A stretch of DNA of 49,041 nt, from positions 1-49,041 of the forward strand of contig JAFTCB010000012.1 in the NCBI GenBank assembly GCA_017454905.1, given 5' to 3'. Of the stretch, positions 1 to 8,266 are shown piece after piece. A model generated the notes under the pieces. It was not told the DNA's origin. It ran no database searches and saw only the letters and a list, made by a program, of their open reading frames with translations. The first letter of the stretch is position 1. Every line of letters starts with the position of its first letter. Source of the DNA: Bacteroidales bacterium (lineage in GTDB: Bacteria; Bacteroidota; Bacteroidia; Bacteroidales; UBA932). Both the position numbers and the translations under genes were made by a program.

Positions 1-735
1 AAGGTCGGCGACGAGGTGGAGGCCCAGGTGCTTTCCATCGACCGTGACGCCCGCAAGATCTCCCTCGGTCTCAAGCAGCTCACCCCGAACCCTTGGGAGA
101 GCATCCGCGAGAAGTATCCCGTCGGCAGCAAGCAGAAGGCTACCGTCCGCAACATCACCAACTTCGGTGTCTTCGCCGAGCTGGAGGACGGTGTCGAGGG
201 CCTCGTGCACATCAGCGACCTCAGCTGGAACAAGATCAAGCACCCCTCCGAGGTGGTCGCCCCCGGCGATGTGATCGACGTCCAGATCCTCGACTTCGAC
301 GAGCAGAACCACAAACTGAGCCTTGGCCACAAGCAGCTGATCCCGAACCCTTGGGATGAGATCGAGGCCAAGTTCCCGGTCGGTTCCACCGTCGAGGGTA
401 CCGTCGCTTCCACGACCGACAAGGGTGCCAACATCACCCTGGACGGTGACGCCGAAGGCTTCGCGTTCACCCGCGAGCTGGTCAAGGAAGACGGCAAGCA
501 GGCCGTCGCAGGCGAGACCCTCCCGTTCAAGGTGGTCGAGCTGCGCCGCTCCACCCGCCGCATCCTCCTCAGCCACCTGCGTACCTACCAGGAGGTCAAG
601 GAGCGTGCTGCCGCCAGCGAGGCTGAGAACACCAAGAAGGCCGTCAAGAAGGTCAACGCCAATGTCGAGAAGACGACCCTGGGCGACATCGACGCCCTGG
701 CCGCTCTGAAGGAAAGACTCGAGAAAGGCGAATAA
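1..735 (+). CDS. rpsA: 30S ribosomal protein S1, C-terminal part (5' end outside window)
   Basis: The reading frame is open from the first base, so this is the last 244 codons of a longer gene. Two S1 (OB-fold) repeats are visible, one of them almost textbook (GSKQKATVRNITNFGVFAEL followed by GVEGLVHISDLSW), each ending in the linker NPW(D/E)xI that separates S1 repeats in ribosomal S1. A third, more degenerate repeat follows, and the end is a charged Lys/Glu-rich tail. S1 binds mRNA on the 30S subunit; it matters in Bacteroidota, where Shine-Dalgarno pairing is little used. Codon use is strongly biased, as in a highly expressed gene. rnz follows after 9 nt and is probably co-transcribed. Confidence 0.95.
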   Translation, partial: KVGDEVEAQVLSIDRDARKISLGLKQLTPNPWESIREKYPVGSKQKATVRNITNFGVFAELEDGVEGLVHISDLSWNKIKHPSEVVAPGDVIDVQILDFDEQNHKLSLGHKQLIPNPWDEIEAKFPVGSTVEGTVASTTDKGANITLDGDAEGFAFTRELVKEDGKQAVAGETLPFKVVELRRSTRRILLSHLRTYQEVKERAAASEAENTKKAVKKVNANVEKTTLGDIDALAALKERLEKGE

Positions 736-744
736 TCCTGCCAG

Positions 745-1548
745 ATGATCTTCACACTCACGATAATGGGCACGGCTTCGGCCATGCCCATTTCTGATAG
801 GAACCCAAGCGCCCAGATGCTCACCGTGAACGGGCGCTTGTTCCTTATGGATTGCGGGGAGGGCACGCAGCAGCAGATGCGGCGCGCCCACCTTGCTTTC
901 ATGAAAGTGGAGGCCATTTTCATCTCGCACATCCACGGCGACCATCTGTTCGGCCTCTTCGGCCTGCTCAACACAATGACGATGTACGGCCGCACGGCCC
1001 CGCTGTATATCTATGGTCCGCAGGCACTGGGGTCCGTGATCAATTTCTACAGGAGTTTCTTCGGTGAGCACGAAAGCTACGAGATCCTCTTCACGCCCGT
1101 AAACTGCCGGGAACCGCAGGTCGTCCATACCTCCAAGTGGGTGAAGGTCACTGCATTCCCGCTCAACCACAAGATCGAGTGCTACGGCTGGCGCTTCGAC
1201 GAGATCGTGACCGAGCGGCACTGGCAGGAGAATCCCGCCTACCACCCCAAGAGCTATGCTTACTGCTCCGATACGTCCCCCTTCCCGCAGCTGGCGGACT
1301 GGGTGCACGGGGTGGACCTGCTCTATCACGAAGCCACCTATCCCGAAGAGATGGCGGACAAGGCCGCCGAACGCGGACACTCCACCACGGTGCAGGCGGC
1401 GGCATGCGCACGCGACGCCGAAGCCGGCAGACTGGTCGTGGGGCATTATTCTTCCCGGATTACGGATTTCGACGCGCTGCTCGCAGAATGCCGGGAGATC
1501 TTCCCGGACACGGTGGCCGCCCAGGACCTCGATGTTATCGAAATTTAG
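745..1548 (+). CDS. rnz: Ribonuclease Z (tRNA 3'-processing endonuclease)
   Basis: A 267-residue metallo-beta-lactamase-fold protein that trims the 3' trailer of tRNA precursors. The zinc motif SHIHGDH lies at residues 61-67, an early GTASAMP strand-loop and MDCGEGTQQQ (about 35-44) match RNase Z, and the later HEAT and GHST motifs supply further metal and catalytic residues. It is somewhat shorter than the usual ~300 residues, and the exosite arm appears reduced. It starts 9 nt after rpsA, fitting a translation/RNA-processing operon. The stop codon TAG directly abuts the -7 promoter box of the next gene. Confidence 0.95.
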   Translation: MIFTLTIMGTASAMPISDRNPSAQMLTVNGRLFLMDCGEGTQQQMRRAHLAFMKVEAIFISHIHGDHLFGLFGLLNTMTMYGRTAPLYIYGPQALGSVINFYRSFFGEHESYEILFTPVNCREPQVVHTSKWVKVTAFPLNHKIECYGWRFDEIVTERHWQENPAYHPKSYAYCSDTSPFPQLADWVHGVDLLYHEATYPEEMADKAAERGHSTTVQAAACARDAEAGRLVVGHYSSRITDFDALLAECREIFPDTVAAQDLDVIEI

Positions 1549-1556
1549 TATCTTTG
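1546..1556 (+). promoter_or_regulatory. -7 promoter box of the GH73 gene, abutting the rnz stop codon
   Basis: TATCTTTG at 1549-1556 matches the Bacteroidota -7 consensus TAnnTTTG; the preceding three bases are the rnz stop TAG. Only 5 nt separate the box from the ATG at 1562, so the mRNA would be leaderless or nearly so. No clear -33 TTTG is seen at the right distance. Confidence 0.65.
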
Positions 1557-1561
1557 CGTCG

Positions 1562-2188
1562 ATGAGACGCCTCTTGATGCTGCTTGCGGCGCTGCTGCCC
1601 CTTCTGGCGGCGGCACAGACTCCGCAGCAGGACTATATTGCGAAGTATGCTGCGCTCGCGGTCAGCGAGATGCGGCGGACCGGCGTCCCGGCCAGCATTA
1701 CCCTGGCGCAGGGACTGCTGGAATCGGCTGCCGGGCTCTCCCCGCTGGCGGTCCATGCCAACAACCATTTCGGCATCAAATGCCACAACGACTGGGAAGG
1801 GGAGACCTTCTACAAGGATGATGACAGCGCGCACGAGTGCTTCCGCGCCTACCCGCGCGCCGAGGATTCTTTCCGTGCACACTCCGATTTTCTCCGCAAC
1901 CGGGCGCATTACCGCAGCCTCTTCGACCTGGATCCCACCGACTACAAAGCCTGGGCGCGCGGACTCAAGAAAGCGGGCTATGCCACCGACCCTTCCTATG
2001 CGGACAAACTGATCCGGCAGATCGAAATGTACGGCCTGGCGCGTTACGACCACGCCGAAGCAGACGTCACCGAAGCGGACGTCGCCGGAACCGATGTCCC
2101 GGAGGCGGCCGTGCCGCAGGAATCCCGGCCGGATACGACCGCGCGGGAGAAGGTCCGCTACGACGAGATGGTGATCCTGCCGATTTAA
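1562..2188 (+). CDS. Exported GH73 family glucosaminidase (FlgJ/mannosyl-glycoprotein endo-beta-N-acetylglucosaminidase type)
   Basis: A 208-residue protein with a signal peptide (MRRLLMLLAALLPLLAAAQ) followed by a GH73 domain over about residues 24-165. The signature AQGLLESAAG carries the expected catalytic Glu (E54), and NNHFGIKC and the Y-A-T-D-P-S-Y segment are typical of the family. These enzymes cut the GlcNAc-MurNAc bond in peptidoglycan. The last ~45 residues are an acidic, Ala/Val/Asp-rich tail with imperfect EADV repeats and no recognised domain. The start is the first Met after the promoter box and the only one that gives a complete signal peptide. Confidence 0.88.
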   Translation: MRRLLMLLAALLPLLAAAQTPQQDYIAKYAALAVSEMRRTGVPASITLAQGLLESAAGLSPLAVHANNHFGIKCHNDWEGETFYKDDDSAHECFRAYPRAEDSFRAHSDFLRNRAHYRSLFDLDPTDYKAWARGLKKAGYATDPSYADKLIRQIEMYGLARYDHAEADVTEADVAGTDVPEAAVPQESRPDTTAREKVRYDEMVILPI

Positions 2189-2232
2189 GGCGGGATTTCT
2201 TTGCTTCCTGGCGGATTCTCAAGGATTTCCTC

Positions 2233-2240
2233 TATCTTTG
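2233..2240 (+). promoter_or_regulatory. -7 promoter box of the first GH3 gene
   Basis: TATCTTTG, 15 nt before the ATG at 2256. It fits the TAnnTTTG consensus and lies in the 67-nt gap after the GH73 gene; predicted leader about 10 nt. Confidence 0.7.
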
Positions 2241-2255
2241 TACAAACCGTTACGT

Positions 2256-4517
2256 ATGAAAAAGTTTCTCTCCCTTTCCGCGGCGTCGCTCGTTGTCGCC
2301 GCCTCCCTGTTTTCGGCTTGCAGCAGTCCGGTCTCTCCCCAGGACCGCCTGACGGTGAATGACGCCAGGATCGACGCGGTCATTGCGCAGATGACCCTCG
2401 AGGAGAAGGTCGAAATGCTTCACAGCAAGACCAACATGTCCTCCGCGGGCGTGCCCCGTCTCGGCATTGCCGACATGCACTATGCCGACGGTCCGTTCGG
2501 CATCCGTGAGGAAGGCGTCCCCAACGGATTCCAGTCCGCAGGCTGGCAGCTTGATTCCGCCACCTATTTCCCGACCGGATCGGCCCTCGCGGCCACCTGG
2601 TCCGAGGACCTGGCATACCAGTACGGCAAGGGGATGGGCATCGAAGCCCGCCTGCGCGGCAAGGACGTGATCCTCGGCCCGGCCGTCAACATCCAGCGTC
2701 TGCCCGTCGGCGGCCGCACCTATGAGTACCTGAGCGAGGATCCGATCCTGAGCGCCGCACTGGCATGCTTCTATACCGAAGGCCTCCAGAGTCAGGGCAC
2801 GGCGGTCTGCATCAAGCACTTCGCCGTCAACAACCAGGAGACCAACCGCGGCAGCGTAGACGCCCAGGTGGACGAGCGGACGCTGCGCGAGATCTATCTC
2901 AAGCCCTTCGAGCGGGCGGTCCGCGAGGGCGGCGCGATGAGCGTGATGCCGGCCTACAACAAGGTCAACGGCGCTTATTGCTCCGAAAACGAGCACCTGC
3001 TCAATGAGATCCTGCGCGGCGAGTGGGGCTTCAAGGGCTATACCGTGTCCGACTGGGGCGGCACCCACAGCACGATGGGCGCCATGCTCCATGGCCTGAA
3101 TGTCCAGATGACGGGCAGCAACTACCTCGGCCAGCCGGTCATCGACTCCGTGAAGACCGGTGCCCTGACCGAGGAGCTCGTCAACGAGAAAGTCCGCCAG
3201 ATCCTGCGCGTGCGTTTCGCCGTCGAGGCGGTCCCGGACGACGTGGCCAACACGAAGATGACCTCCCAGCCGGAGTGCCGGGACATCGCCCTCCGCGTGG
3301 CGGAGAAATCCATCGTCCTGCTCAAGAACGAAGGCGGTCTGCTGCCGCTCTCCGCCGGGGTGAAGAAGATTGCCGTGATCGGGCAGAATGCGGTCCTCAA
3401 GACCCAGTCCGGCGGCATGGGCGCCGGGGTCAAGGCGCTTTATGAGGTGACCCCGCTTGAGGGCATCCGCAAGCGGGCCGGAGAAGCGGTTGAAGTATCC
3501 TATGCTCCGGGTTACAAGAATTTCCGGGGCCGCTGGGGTGCCGGCGCCGCGGACCCGCTGGCGGCTGCCGCCAGCGATGAGCCGGCGGATCCGGCACTGG
3601 TTGCCGAGGCCGTGGCCCTGGCCCGCGAAGCGGATCTGGTGCTCTTTTTCGGCGGCACGAACAAGAGCATCGAGACCGAAGGCAGTGACCGGGCCGGCAT
3701 CGACCTGCCTGTCGGACAGAACGAGGTGGTGAAGGCCCTTGCGGCCGCCAACCCCCGTCTCGTGACCGTGCTCATCTCCGGCGGTCCCACCGACCTGCGC
3801 GAACTGGAGCCGCTCAGCCCGGCCATCGTCCAGGGCTGGTGGAACGGCACCGAGGGCGGCACCGCGCTGGCCGAAGTCCTCTTCGGCGATATCGCCCCTT
3901 CCGGCAAACTTCCGTTCACCTTCCCGGCGCGGCTGGAGGATTCTCCGGCCTTTGCCATGGGCAACTTCCCGAACAAGATTGCCGGGCAGGACCTGTTCAT
4001 GATGCTGTACCGGGATGATTTGCAGAAAATGTCTCCCGAGGAGCGACGCGCCCAGATCGCTGCCATGCCCCAGCCTGAGTCCGTCTATTCGGAAGGCTCC
4101 CTGGTCGGCTACCGCTGGTATGATACCAAGGAGGTCAAGCCGATGTATGCCTTCGGCCATGGCCTCTCCTATGTGGATTTCGACTATGGCTCCATGAAGG
4201 CCAGCGCCGGCAAGAAGGGGATCAAGGTGTCTTTCCCGCTGACCAACAGCGGGCGGATGGCCGCCGACGAGGTCGTACAGCTCTATGTCCGCCGTCCAGA
4301 GAGCCGCGTCGAATGGCCTTACAAGGAACTCAAGGCTTTCGCCCGTGTGAGCCTGCAGCCCGGGGAGACCCGGACGGTGCGCCTGGAGATCCCGGCGGAC
4401 GACCTGCGCTACTGGAACGTGGACAAGAACGCCTGGGACCTCGAGCACGGACGCCTGGAACTGCTGCTCGGCGCCGCCTCCGATGACATCCGGCAGAAAG
4501 CCGAGGTCAGGTTCTGA
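2256..4517 (+). CDS. bglX: GH3 beta-glucosidase (BglX-like), lipoprotein
   Basis: A 753-residue enzyme with lipoprotein signal (LFSAC, Cys about residue 27), so probably periplasmic or surface-anchored. The order is GH3 N-terminal TIM barrel, GH3 C-terminal alpha/beta sandwich (KSIVLLKNEGGLLPL, GGTNKSIETEGSDR), and a C-terminal fibronectin-III-like domain ending around the ELKAFARVSLQPGE segment. The nucleophile Asp is D266 in TVSDWGG; KHFAVNNQE and NIQRLPVGGRTYEYLSEDP are substrate-site motifs of beta-glucosidase/xylosidase members. It releases terminal beta-linked sugars from oligosaccharides; the exact substrate cannot be told. The upstream in-frame ATG at 2238 is rejected because it overlaps the promoter and precedes the signal peptide. 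Confidence 0.92.
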   Translation: MKKFLSLSAASLVVAASLFSACSSPVSPQDRLTVNDARIDAVIAQMTLEEKVEMLHSKTNMSSAGVPRLGIADMHYADGPFGIREEGVPNGFQSAGWQLDSATYFPTGSALAATWSEDLAYQYGKGMGIEARLRGKDVILGPAVNIQRLPVGGRTYEYLSEDPILSAALACFYTEGLQSQGTAVCIKHFAVNNQETNRGSVDAQVDERTLREIYLKPFERAVREGGAMSVMPAYNKVNGAYCSENEHLLNEILRGEWGFKGYTVSDWGGTHSTMGAMLHGLNVQMTGSNYLGQPVIDSVKTGALTEELVNEKVRQILRVRFAVEAVPDDVANTKMTSQPECRDIALRVAEKSIVLLKNEGGLLPLSAGVKKIAVIGQNAVLKTQSGGMGAGVKALYEVTPLEGIRKRAGEAVEVSYAPGYKNFRGRWGAGAADPLAAAASDEPADPALVAEAVALAREADLVLFFGGTNKSIETEGSDRAGIDLPVGQNEVVKALAAANPRLVTVLISGGPTDLRELEPLSPAIVQGWWNGTEGGTALAEVLFGDIAPSGKLPFTFPARLEDSPAFAMGNFPNKIAGQDLFMMLYRDDLQKMSPEERRAQIAAMPQPESVYSEGSLVGYRWYDTKEVKPMYAFGHGLSYVDFDYGSMKASAGKKGIKVSFPLTNSGRMAADEVVQLYVRRPESRVEWPYKELKAFARVSLQPGETRTVRLEIPADDLRYWNVDKNAWDLEHGRLELLLGAASDDIRQKAEVRF

Positions 4518-6815
4518 TCATTTGCGGTATTTCCGCACCCGGGCGTCGTCGATGACGCCGCCCCAGTCAAGGCCGTAAGCGAAATCGTAGCTGCGGCCTT
4601 CGCTGTCTGTATAGGGGCGCATGTCGTGCGGGACGTCCTCGGCCTGTTCTTCGACCGTGCGCATGTCGGCGGGGAGCTGCATCGGCAGCAGTCCCGCAGG
4701 CTCGCAGAGCCGTCCGGCGAGGTCGAGCAGTACCTGGTTCTGCACGCCGAAGTGCACGAACAGCACATCCGCCGCGGGCTCGATTTCCGCAGGGACGAAG
4801 GGCTTGGTCAGCCGGACGCAGACGACGACAGGCTTGTCTCCCATCTTCTTCCGGGTGTCGAGGACCAGGTCCAGGTCGGACTCGTTGGCCGTCGTGACCG
4901 TCTTTCCCCGGTAGGAACGGTTGGTGAAAGATTCTTTGGGATCCCCGCCAGCGATGGAAACGGGACGGGCATATTCGGCCTTGTACGGCCGGTACTGGAG
5001 GGAGATGGGGACATAGCCGTTGCCGCCGCGCTCCCGGTCCCGGACATCATAGCCGCTGCCGCCGTCCGGCCCGTCGATGAAGACGAGGGCGAAATCCGCC
5101 TCCGCGGGGTCGTCGGCCCAGTCGAAGTAGCGCTTGACGAGGGCGGTGTCCACGGGCCAGTCAATGCGTTCGGGGTTGCTCCCGCCGAAGCCGAACATGC
5201 CGCGGCCTGCCGGGTATCTGCGTTTCGGGAGATAGACTGTGGATACGGGTGCCGGGGCCGGTTCGTCAGCCCTGGCGTCGGGCGCCGTCTCGTGGAACGG
5301 TTCCAGCAGGTGGCTGTTCAGGCCCTGCAGGGCGGCGCCCCGGTTCTTGAGCATGACGACGGAGCGGCGCTGGGCTCCGTAGCCCGCTTCCATGAATCCG
5401 GCATTGCCGACTACCTTCGCTGCGAGGACCGGATCGGTGTACGGGTTCTCGAAGAGTCCCGTCCGGAAGGAGTTGAGCAGCAGGCGGACCGCCGATTGCT
5501 CGAAGCGCTCGCGGGCGCTTTTCTCCCCGTATTCGCTGACCCACATGGCGTAGGCTTCCAGCACGGGGCCCTTGTCGTTGTTGCCGCCGAACTGGTCCAC
5601 CCCGGCCAGGATGGCCTCGAAATGCCGCTGTGCTTCCGTCAGGTTCTCCACGCCCCAGCATTTGCCGTCGAAGGCTTCGACGGCGCGGTTGTCCTTGGTG
5701 ATGTTCCAGTCGGTGCAGACGACTCCGTCGAAGCCGTGGATCTCCCGCAACAGACCGCTGATGAGGAAATGGTTGTAGCTGTTGCCGACGTTGCGTCCGG
5801 ACGGATCGGCGCCGTAGGAGATGGTGTAGTAGGGCATCACCGCGGAGGCGCTGCGCGTGCCGCCCTGGATGCGGAAGGCGCCTTCGGTGAAGGGGCGCAG
5901 GTGCATCTGGAAATTGTCTCCCGGGTAGACGGCGTATTTGCCATAGCTGTAGTGGGCGTCGCGTCCGCCTTCTTCCGGACCGCCGGAGGGCCAGTGCTTG
6001 ACCATCGCATTGACGCTCCGTCCGCCCCAGCCGTCGGAGGTGCCCTCGGTGGTCTGGAACCCTTCCACGTAGGCACGCGCCATCTCGATGTCCAGTTCGG
6101 GATCTTCTCCGAAAGTGCCGTTGAAGCGGCTCCAGCGCGGCTCCGTCGCGAGGTCGATTTGCGGGCTGAGGGCGGTGGCAATGCCGAGGGCGCGGTATTC
6201 CGAGGAGGCGATCATGCCGAATGTGCGGACGATGGCAGGATCGAAGGTGGCGGCGAGGCCCAGCGGTGTGGGCCACAGGGAGATCTGCCCGCCGGAGCCG
6301 GCGTTGAACTCCGCCGTCGCGCGGGATTCGTTGCGCGGGTCGGAGGAATTGTTGGCGGGGATGCCGTGCCCGAGCCCTTCCACGAAGGCCTGCACGCGGT
6401 TGTTCCAGCGGGCGGCGACTTCCGGCGAAGCGACGCTGGTCACGAGCACGGCCCGCAGGTTGTCTTTTTCGAGGAATTCCCGCTGCCGGGCGGTGATCGT
6501 GTCGGCGGAGACGCTCTGGTGCCCGCTGTAGAGCATCAGGCCGGCGATTTCTTCGATGCTGAGCTGGGCGGCCAGGTCTTCTGCCCGTTTGCGGGCGGGT
6601 TGCCTCCAGTCCTCGTAGATGTCCAGTTCACCGTTGCGGTTGAGATCCTTGAAGACTCGTCCGTTCCGGGTGAGCAGGGGGGCGGTGCTGACGCCGAGCG
6701 CGGCGCCGCGTTTTTGCGTGATGAGCCGGTAGCCGTCGGCCTCGCTTTCCAGCCAGCGGGGACCGCAGGCGGCGGCTGCGAGTCCGAGAATGAGGAGCAG
6801 GGGGATTCTTTTCAT
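4518..6815 (-). CDS. GH3 family glycoside hydrolase, lipoprotein with EF-hand-like N-terminal motif
   Basis: A 765-residue protein with lipoprotein signal (GLAAAAC). Just after it comes DLNRNGELDIYEDW, a DxNxNGxxDxYE loop resembling an EF-hand/dockerin calcium site that is seen in a Bacteroidota branch of GH3. The GH3 barrel follows, with nucleophile D369 in VCTDWN and the KHW, GTFGEDPELD and VMPYY motifs. The C-terminal part is the GH3 alpha/beta domain; I see no clear fibronectin-III module. It is not a close relative of the neighbouring bglX. The longer open frame running to 8063 is rejected because it reads antisense through mltG. Its stop codon starts on the base after the bglX stop. Confidence 0.88.
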   Translation of the reverse strand: MKRIPLLLILGLAAAACGPRWLESEADGYRLITQKRGAALGVSTAPLLTRNGRVFKDLNRNGELDIYEDWRQPARKRAEDLAAQLSIEEIAGLMLYSGHQSVSADTITARQREFLEKDNLRAVLVTSVASPEVAARWNNRVQAFVEGLGHGIPANNSSDPRNESRATAEFNAGSGGQISLWPTPLGLAATFDPAIVRTFGMIASSEYRALGIATALSPQIDLATEPRWSRFNGTFGEDPELDIEMARAYVEGFQTTEGTSDGWGGRSVNAMVKHWPSGGPEEGGRDAHYSYGKYAVYPGDNFQMHLRPFTEGAFRIQGGTRSASAVMPYYTISYGADPSGRNVGNSYNHFLISGLLREIHGFDGVVCTDWNITKDNRAVEAFDGKCWGVENLTEAQRHFEAILAGVDQFGGNNDKGPVLEAYAMWVSEYGEKSARERFEQSAVRLLLNSFRTGLFENPYTDPVLAAKVVGNAGFMEAGYGAQRRSVVMLKNRGAALQGLNSHLLEPFHETAPDARADEPAPAPVSTVYLPKRRYPAGRGMFGFGGSNPERIDWPVDTALVKRYFDWADDPAEADFALVFIDGPDGGSGYDVRDRERGGNGYVPISLQYRPYKAEYARPVSIAGGDPKESFTNRSYRGKTVTTANESDLDLVLDTRKKMGDKPVVVCVRLTKPFVPAEIEPAADVLFVHFGVQNQVLLDLAGRLCEPAGLLPMQLPADMRTVEEQAEDVPHDMRPYTDSEGRSYDFAYGLDWGGVIDDARVRKYRK

Positions 6816-6853
6816 CAGGTGCGGGTTTTCCGCTAATTTAATGAAATTCTTCG

Positions 6854-6861
6854 TAAATTTG
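6854..6861 (+). promoter_or_regulatory. -7 promoter box of mltG
   Basis: TAAATTTG ending 8 nt before the ATG at 6870. It lies in the 54-nt divergent gap between the second GH3 gene and mltG. Implies a leader of only a few nt. A weaker box (one mismatch) faces the GH3 gene in the same gap. Confidence 0.6.
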
Positions 6862-6869
6862 TGACCCTT

Positions 6870-7904
6870 ATGAAGAAAGCGACTTACATCCTTCTGGCCC
6901 TGGTGGTCCTCGCGATCGGCGCCGTGCTGGGTTACAGCTGGCTGCGGGACAACAAACTGCCCAATTTCCGCAAGCAGGCGGAGATCTATGTCTATCCGGA
7001 GTCCACCGCCGACGAGATCCTGGACCTGATCGCCGACAAGGCCCAGGTCATCAGCCGCAAGAGCCTGGAGCGTTGTTTCCAGTCGAAGCAGGTGGCCGAG
7101 TACCTGACACCCGGACATTATACGGTGTCTCCCGGGGATGCCAGCGTGTATGTGGCCCGGATGCTCAACAATGGCTGGCAGTCGCCGGTCCGCCTGTCCC
7201 TGACGGGCAATCTCCGGGTGAAGTCCAACATTGCCGCCAAGATCGCCAGCCAGCTCCAGCTGGATTCCGCGACGGCGCTCCGCGCGCTCAGTGATGACAA
7301 GTTGCTGGCCGCTTACGGTTTCACCTCCCGCAATGTCTTCTCCCTGCTGATGCCGGACACCTATGATATCTATTGGACGGCGTCGATGGTGGATGTGCTT
7401 GACAAGCAGAAGGCGGCCTGGGATGCTTTCTGGACGCCGGAGCGGGATGCGAAGGCGAAGGCGCTGCGCCTGACCCGCCAGGAGGCGTCCGTGCTGGCTT
7501 CCATCGTGAAAGGGGAGTCCAACTACGAGCCGGAGATGCCCCGGATCGCCGGGGTCTATCTCAACCGGCTCAAAGTCGGGATGCCGCTGCAGGCGGATCC
7601 GACCATCGCGTTCTGCTATGACTACAAGCTCAGCCGCATTCTCAACAAGCATCTCGAGGTGGATTCCGCCTACAACACCTACACGCATACCGGTCTGCCT
7701 CCCGGACCGATTTGTGTGCCCACCCGGGCGGCGCTCGAGGCCGTGCTGAATCCGGATTTCGGCGGCACCTGGGGTGCCGGCAATTTCTATTTCTGCGCCA
7801 ACCCCGATTTCTCCGGCACGCACGTCTTCGCCAAGACCCTCTCGGAGCACAACCGCAACGCCGACGCCTTCCGCGCCGAACTCAACCGCCGCAACCGCAA
7901 ATAA
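6870..7904 (+). CDS. mltG: Endolytic murein transglycosylase MltG (YceG-like)
   Basis: A 344-residue inner-membrane protein with one N-terminal transmembrane helix (about 5-23). It cuts nascent glycan strands and ends their polymerisation. The family signatures are present: ASIVKGESNYEPEMPRIAGV with the conserved Glu, YLNRLKVGMPLQADPT, and NTYTHTGLPPGPI. Length is normal. The start at 6870 is preferred to the GTG at 6861, which lies inside the promoter box. The gene appears monocistronic; the next feature on this strand is a hairpin at 7978-8001. Confidence 0.94.
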   Translation: MKKATYILLALVVLAIGAVLGYSWLRDNKLPNFRKQAEIYVYPESTADEILDLIADKAQVISRKSLERCFQSKQVAEYLTPGHYTVSPGDASVYVARMLNNGWQSPVRLSLTGNLRVKSNIAAKIASQLQLDSATALRALSDDKLLAAYGFTSRNVFSLLMPDTYDIYWTASMVDVLDKQKAAWDAFWTPERDAKAKALRLTRQEASVLASIVKGESNYEPEMPRIAGVYLNRLKVGMPLQADPTIAFCYDYKLSRILNKHLEVDSAYNTYTHTGLPPGPICVPTRAALEAVLNPDFGGTWGAGNFYFCANPDFSGTHVFAKTLSEHNRNADAFRAELNRRNRK

Positions 7905-7977
7905 GACCGTCCGCATTGCCGGCGTCTGCGGCAGCAGGGAGCGGATACGGCTGAAGGACAGGGGGATATAAACGAAA

Positions 7978-8001
7978 GAGGGAAGCGTTTCCGCTTCCCT
8001 C
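7978..8001 (-). terminator. Hairpin terminator of tRNA-Pro
   Basis: Perfect 10-bp inverted repeat GAGGGAAGCG/CGCTTCCCTC. Read on the minus strand the loop is GAAA (a stable tetraloop) and the stem is followed by TTTCGTTT, 4 nt after the tRNA-Pro 3' end. It may also stop mltG transcription from the other side, though the T tract there is poor. Confidence 0.7.
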
Positions 8002-8004
8002 TTG

Positions 8005-8078
8005 TCGGGATGATCTGACTCGAACAGACGACCCCTACGTCCCGAACGTAGTGCGCTAGCCAACTGCGCTACATCCCG
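8005..8078 (-). tRNA. tRNA-Pro (anticodon CGG)
   Basis: A 74-nt cloverleaf on the minus strand. The acceptor stem is CGGGATG/CATCCCG with discriminator A; the D arm is GCGC/GCGC, the anticodon stem-loop CTACG-TTCGGGA-CGTAG reads CGG (decodes CCG), and the T arm is GTCTG-TTCGAGT-CAGAT with one G-U pair. CCA is not encoded. Confidence 0.94.
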
Positions 8079-8090
8079 ATTTCTTGTTCC

Positions 8091-8189
8091 TTTCCGGCGC
8101 CTGCGGCGTTCATCTTCGTCGCTCAGTCGGTCACAATCTTCAGATTGCTCCCATCCTCGCTCTTCGTTTCACTGGCAGTCATCCGGAAA
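8091..8189 (-). ncRNA. Candidate structured RNA between rpsT and tRNA-Pro
   Basis: About 99 nt closed by complementary ends TTTCCGG (8091-8097) and CCGGAAA (8183-8189). Inside are a CGCC-TGC-GGCG hairpin (8098-8108) and a CAATCT/AGATTG hairpin (8134-8147). A possible minus-strand -7 box (TAATTTTG, 8244-8251) would make it the 5' part of the tRNA-Pro transcript. No protein reading is convincing. The family is not identified; it could be an independent RNA, a tRNA leader or a dispersed repeat. Confidence 0.4.
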
Positions 8190-8243
8190 TGAACTGCGAA
8201 ATAAATATTTCAAAGTGCTTTCCGGCGTACCGGATTGCGGGTG

Positions 8244-8251
8244 CAAAATTA
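8244..8251 (-). promoter_or_regulatory. Possible -7 box for the structured RNA/tRNA-Pro transcript
   Basis: TAATTTTG on the minus strand, with CTTG 20 nt upstream as a weak -33 element. It sits just after the rpsT stop codon. Confidence 0.4.
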
Positions 8252-8266
8252 CAACAAAAACCGCGA

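Noticed and set aside
2250-4448. Long minus-strand open frame (732 codons) across the bglX gene
   Set aside because: It is antisense to a complete GH3 enzyme with all motifs; GC-rich third positions keep the opposite strand open. The product is His/Gly/Leu-rich with no domain.
4518-6815. Second GH3 as the cytosolic muropeptide hexosaminidase NagZ
   Set aside because: It is a large lipoprotein with a C-terminal GH3 domain and lacks the compact single-domain form and KH(F/L)PGHG-type motif of NagZ.
4626-6836. Long plus-strand open frame (736 codons) antisense to the second GH3 gene
   Set aside because: Same codon-position artefact; no family resemblance, and the opposite strand holds an intact enzyme.
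4518-8063. GH3 reading frame extended to 1181 codons
   Set aside because: The extra N-terminal part is antisense to mltG and the tRNA-Pro region; the lipoprotein signal at 6815 marks the true start.
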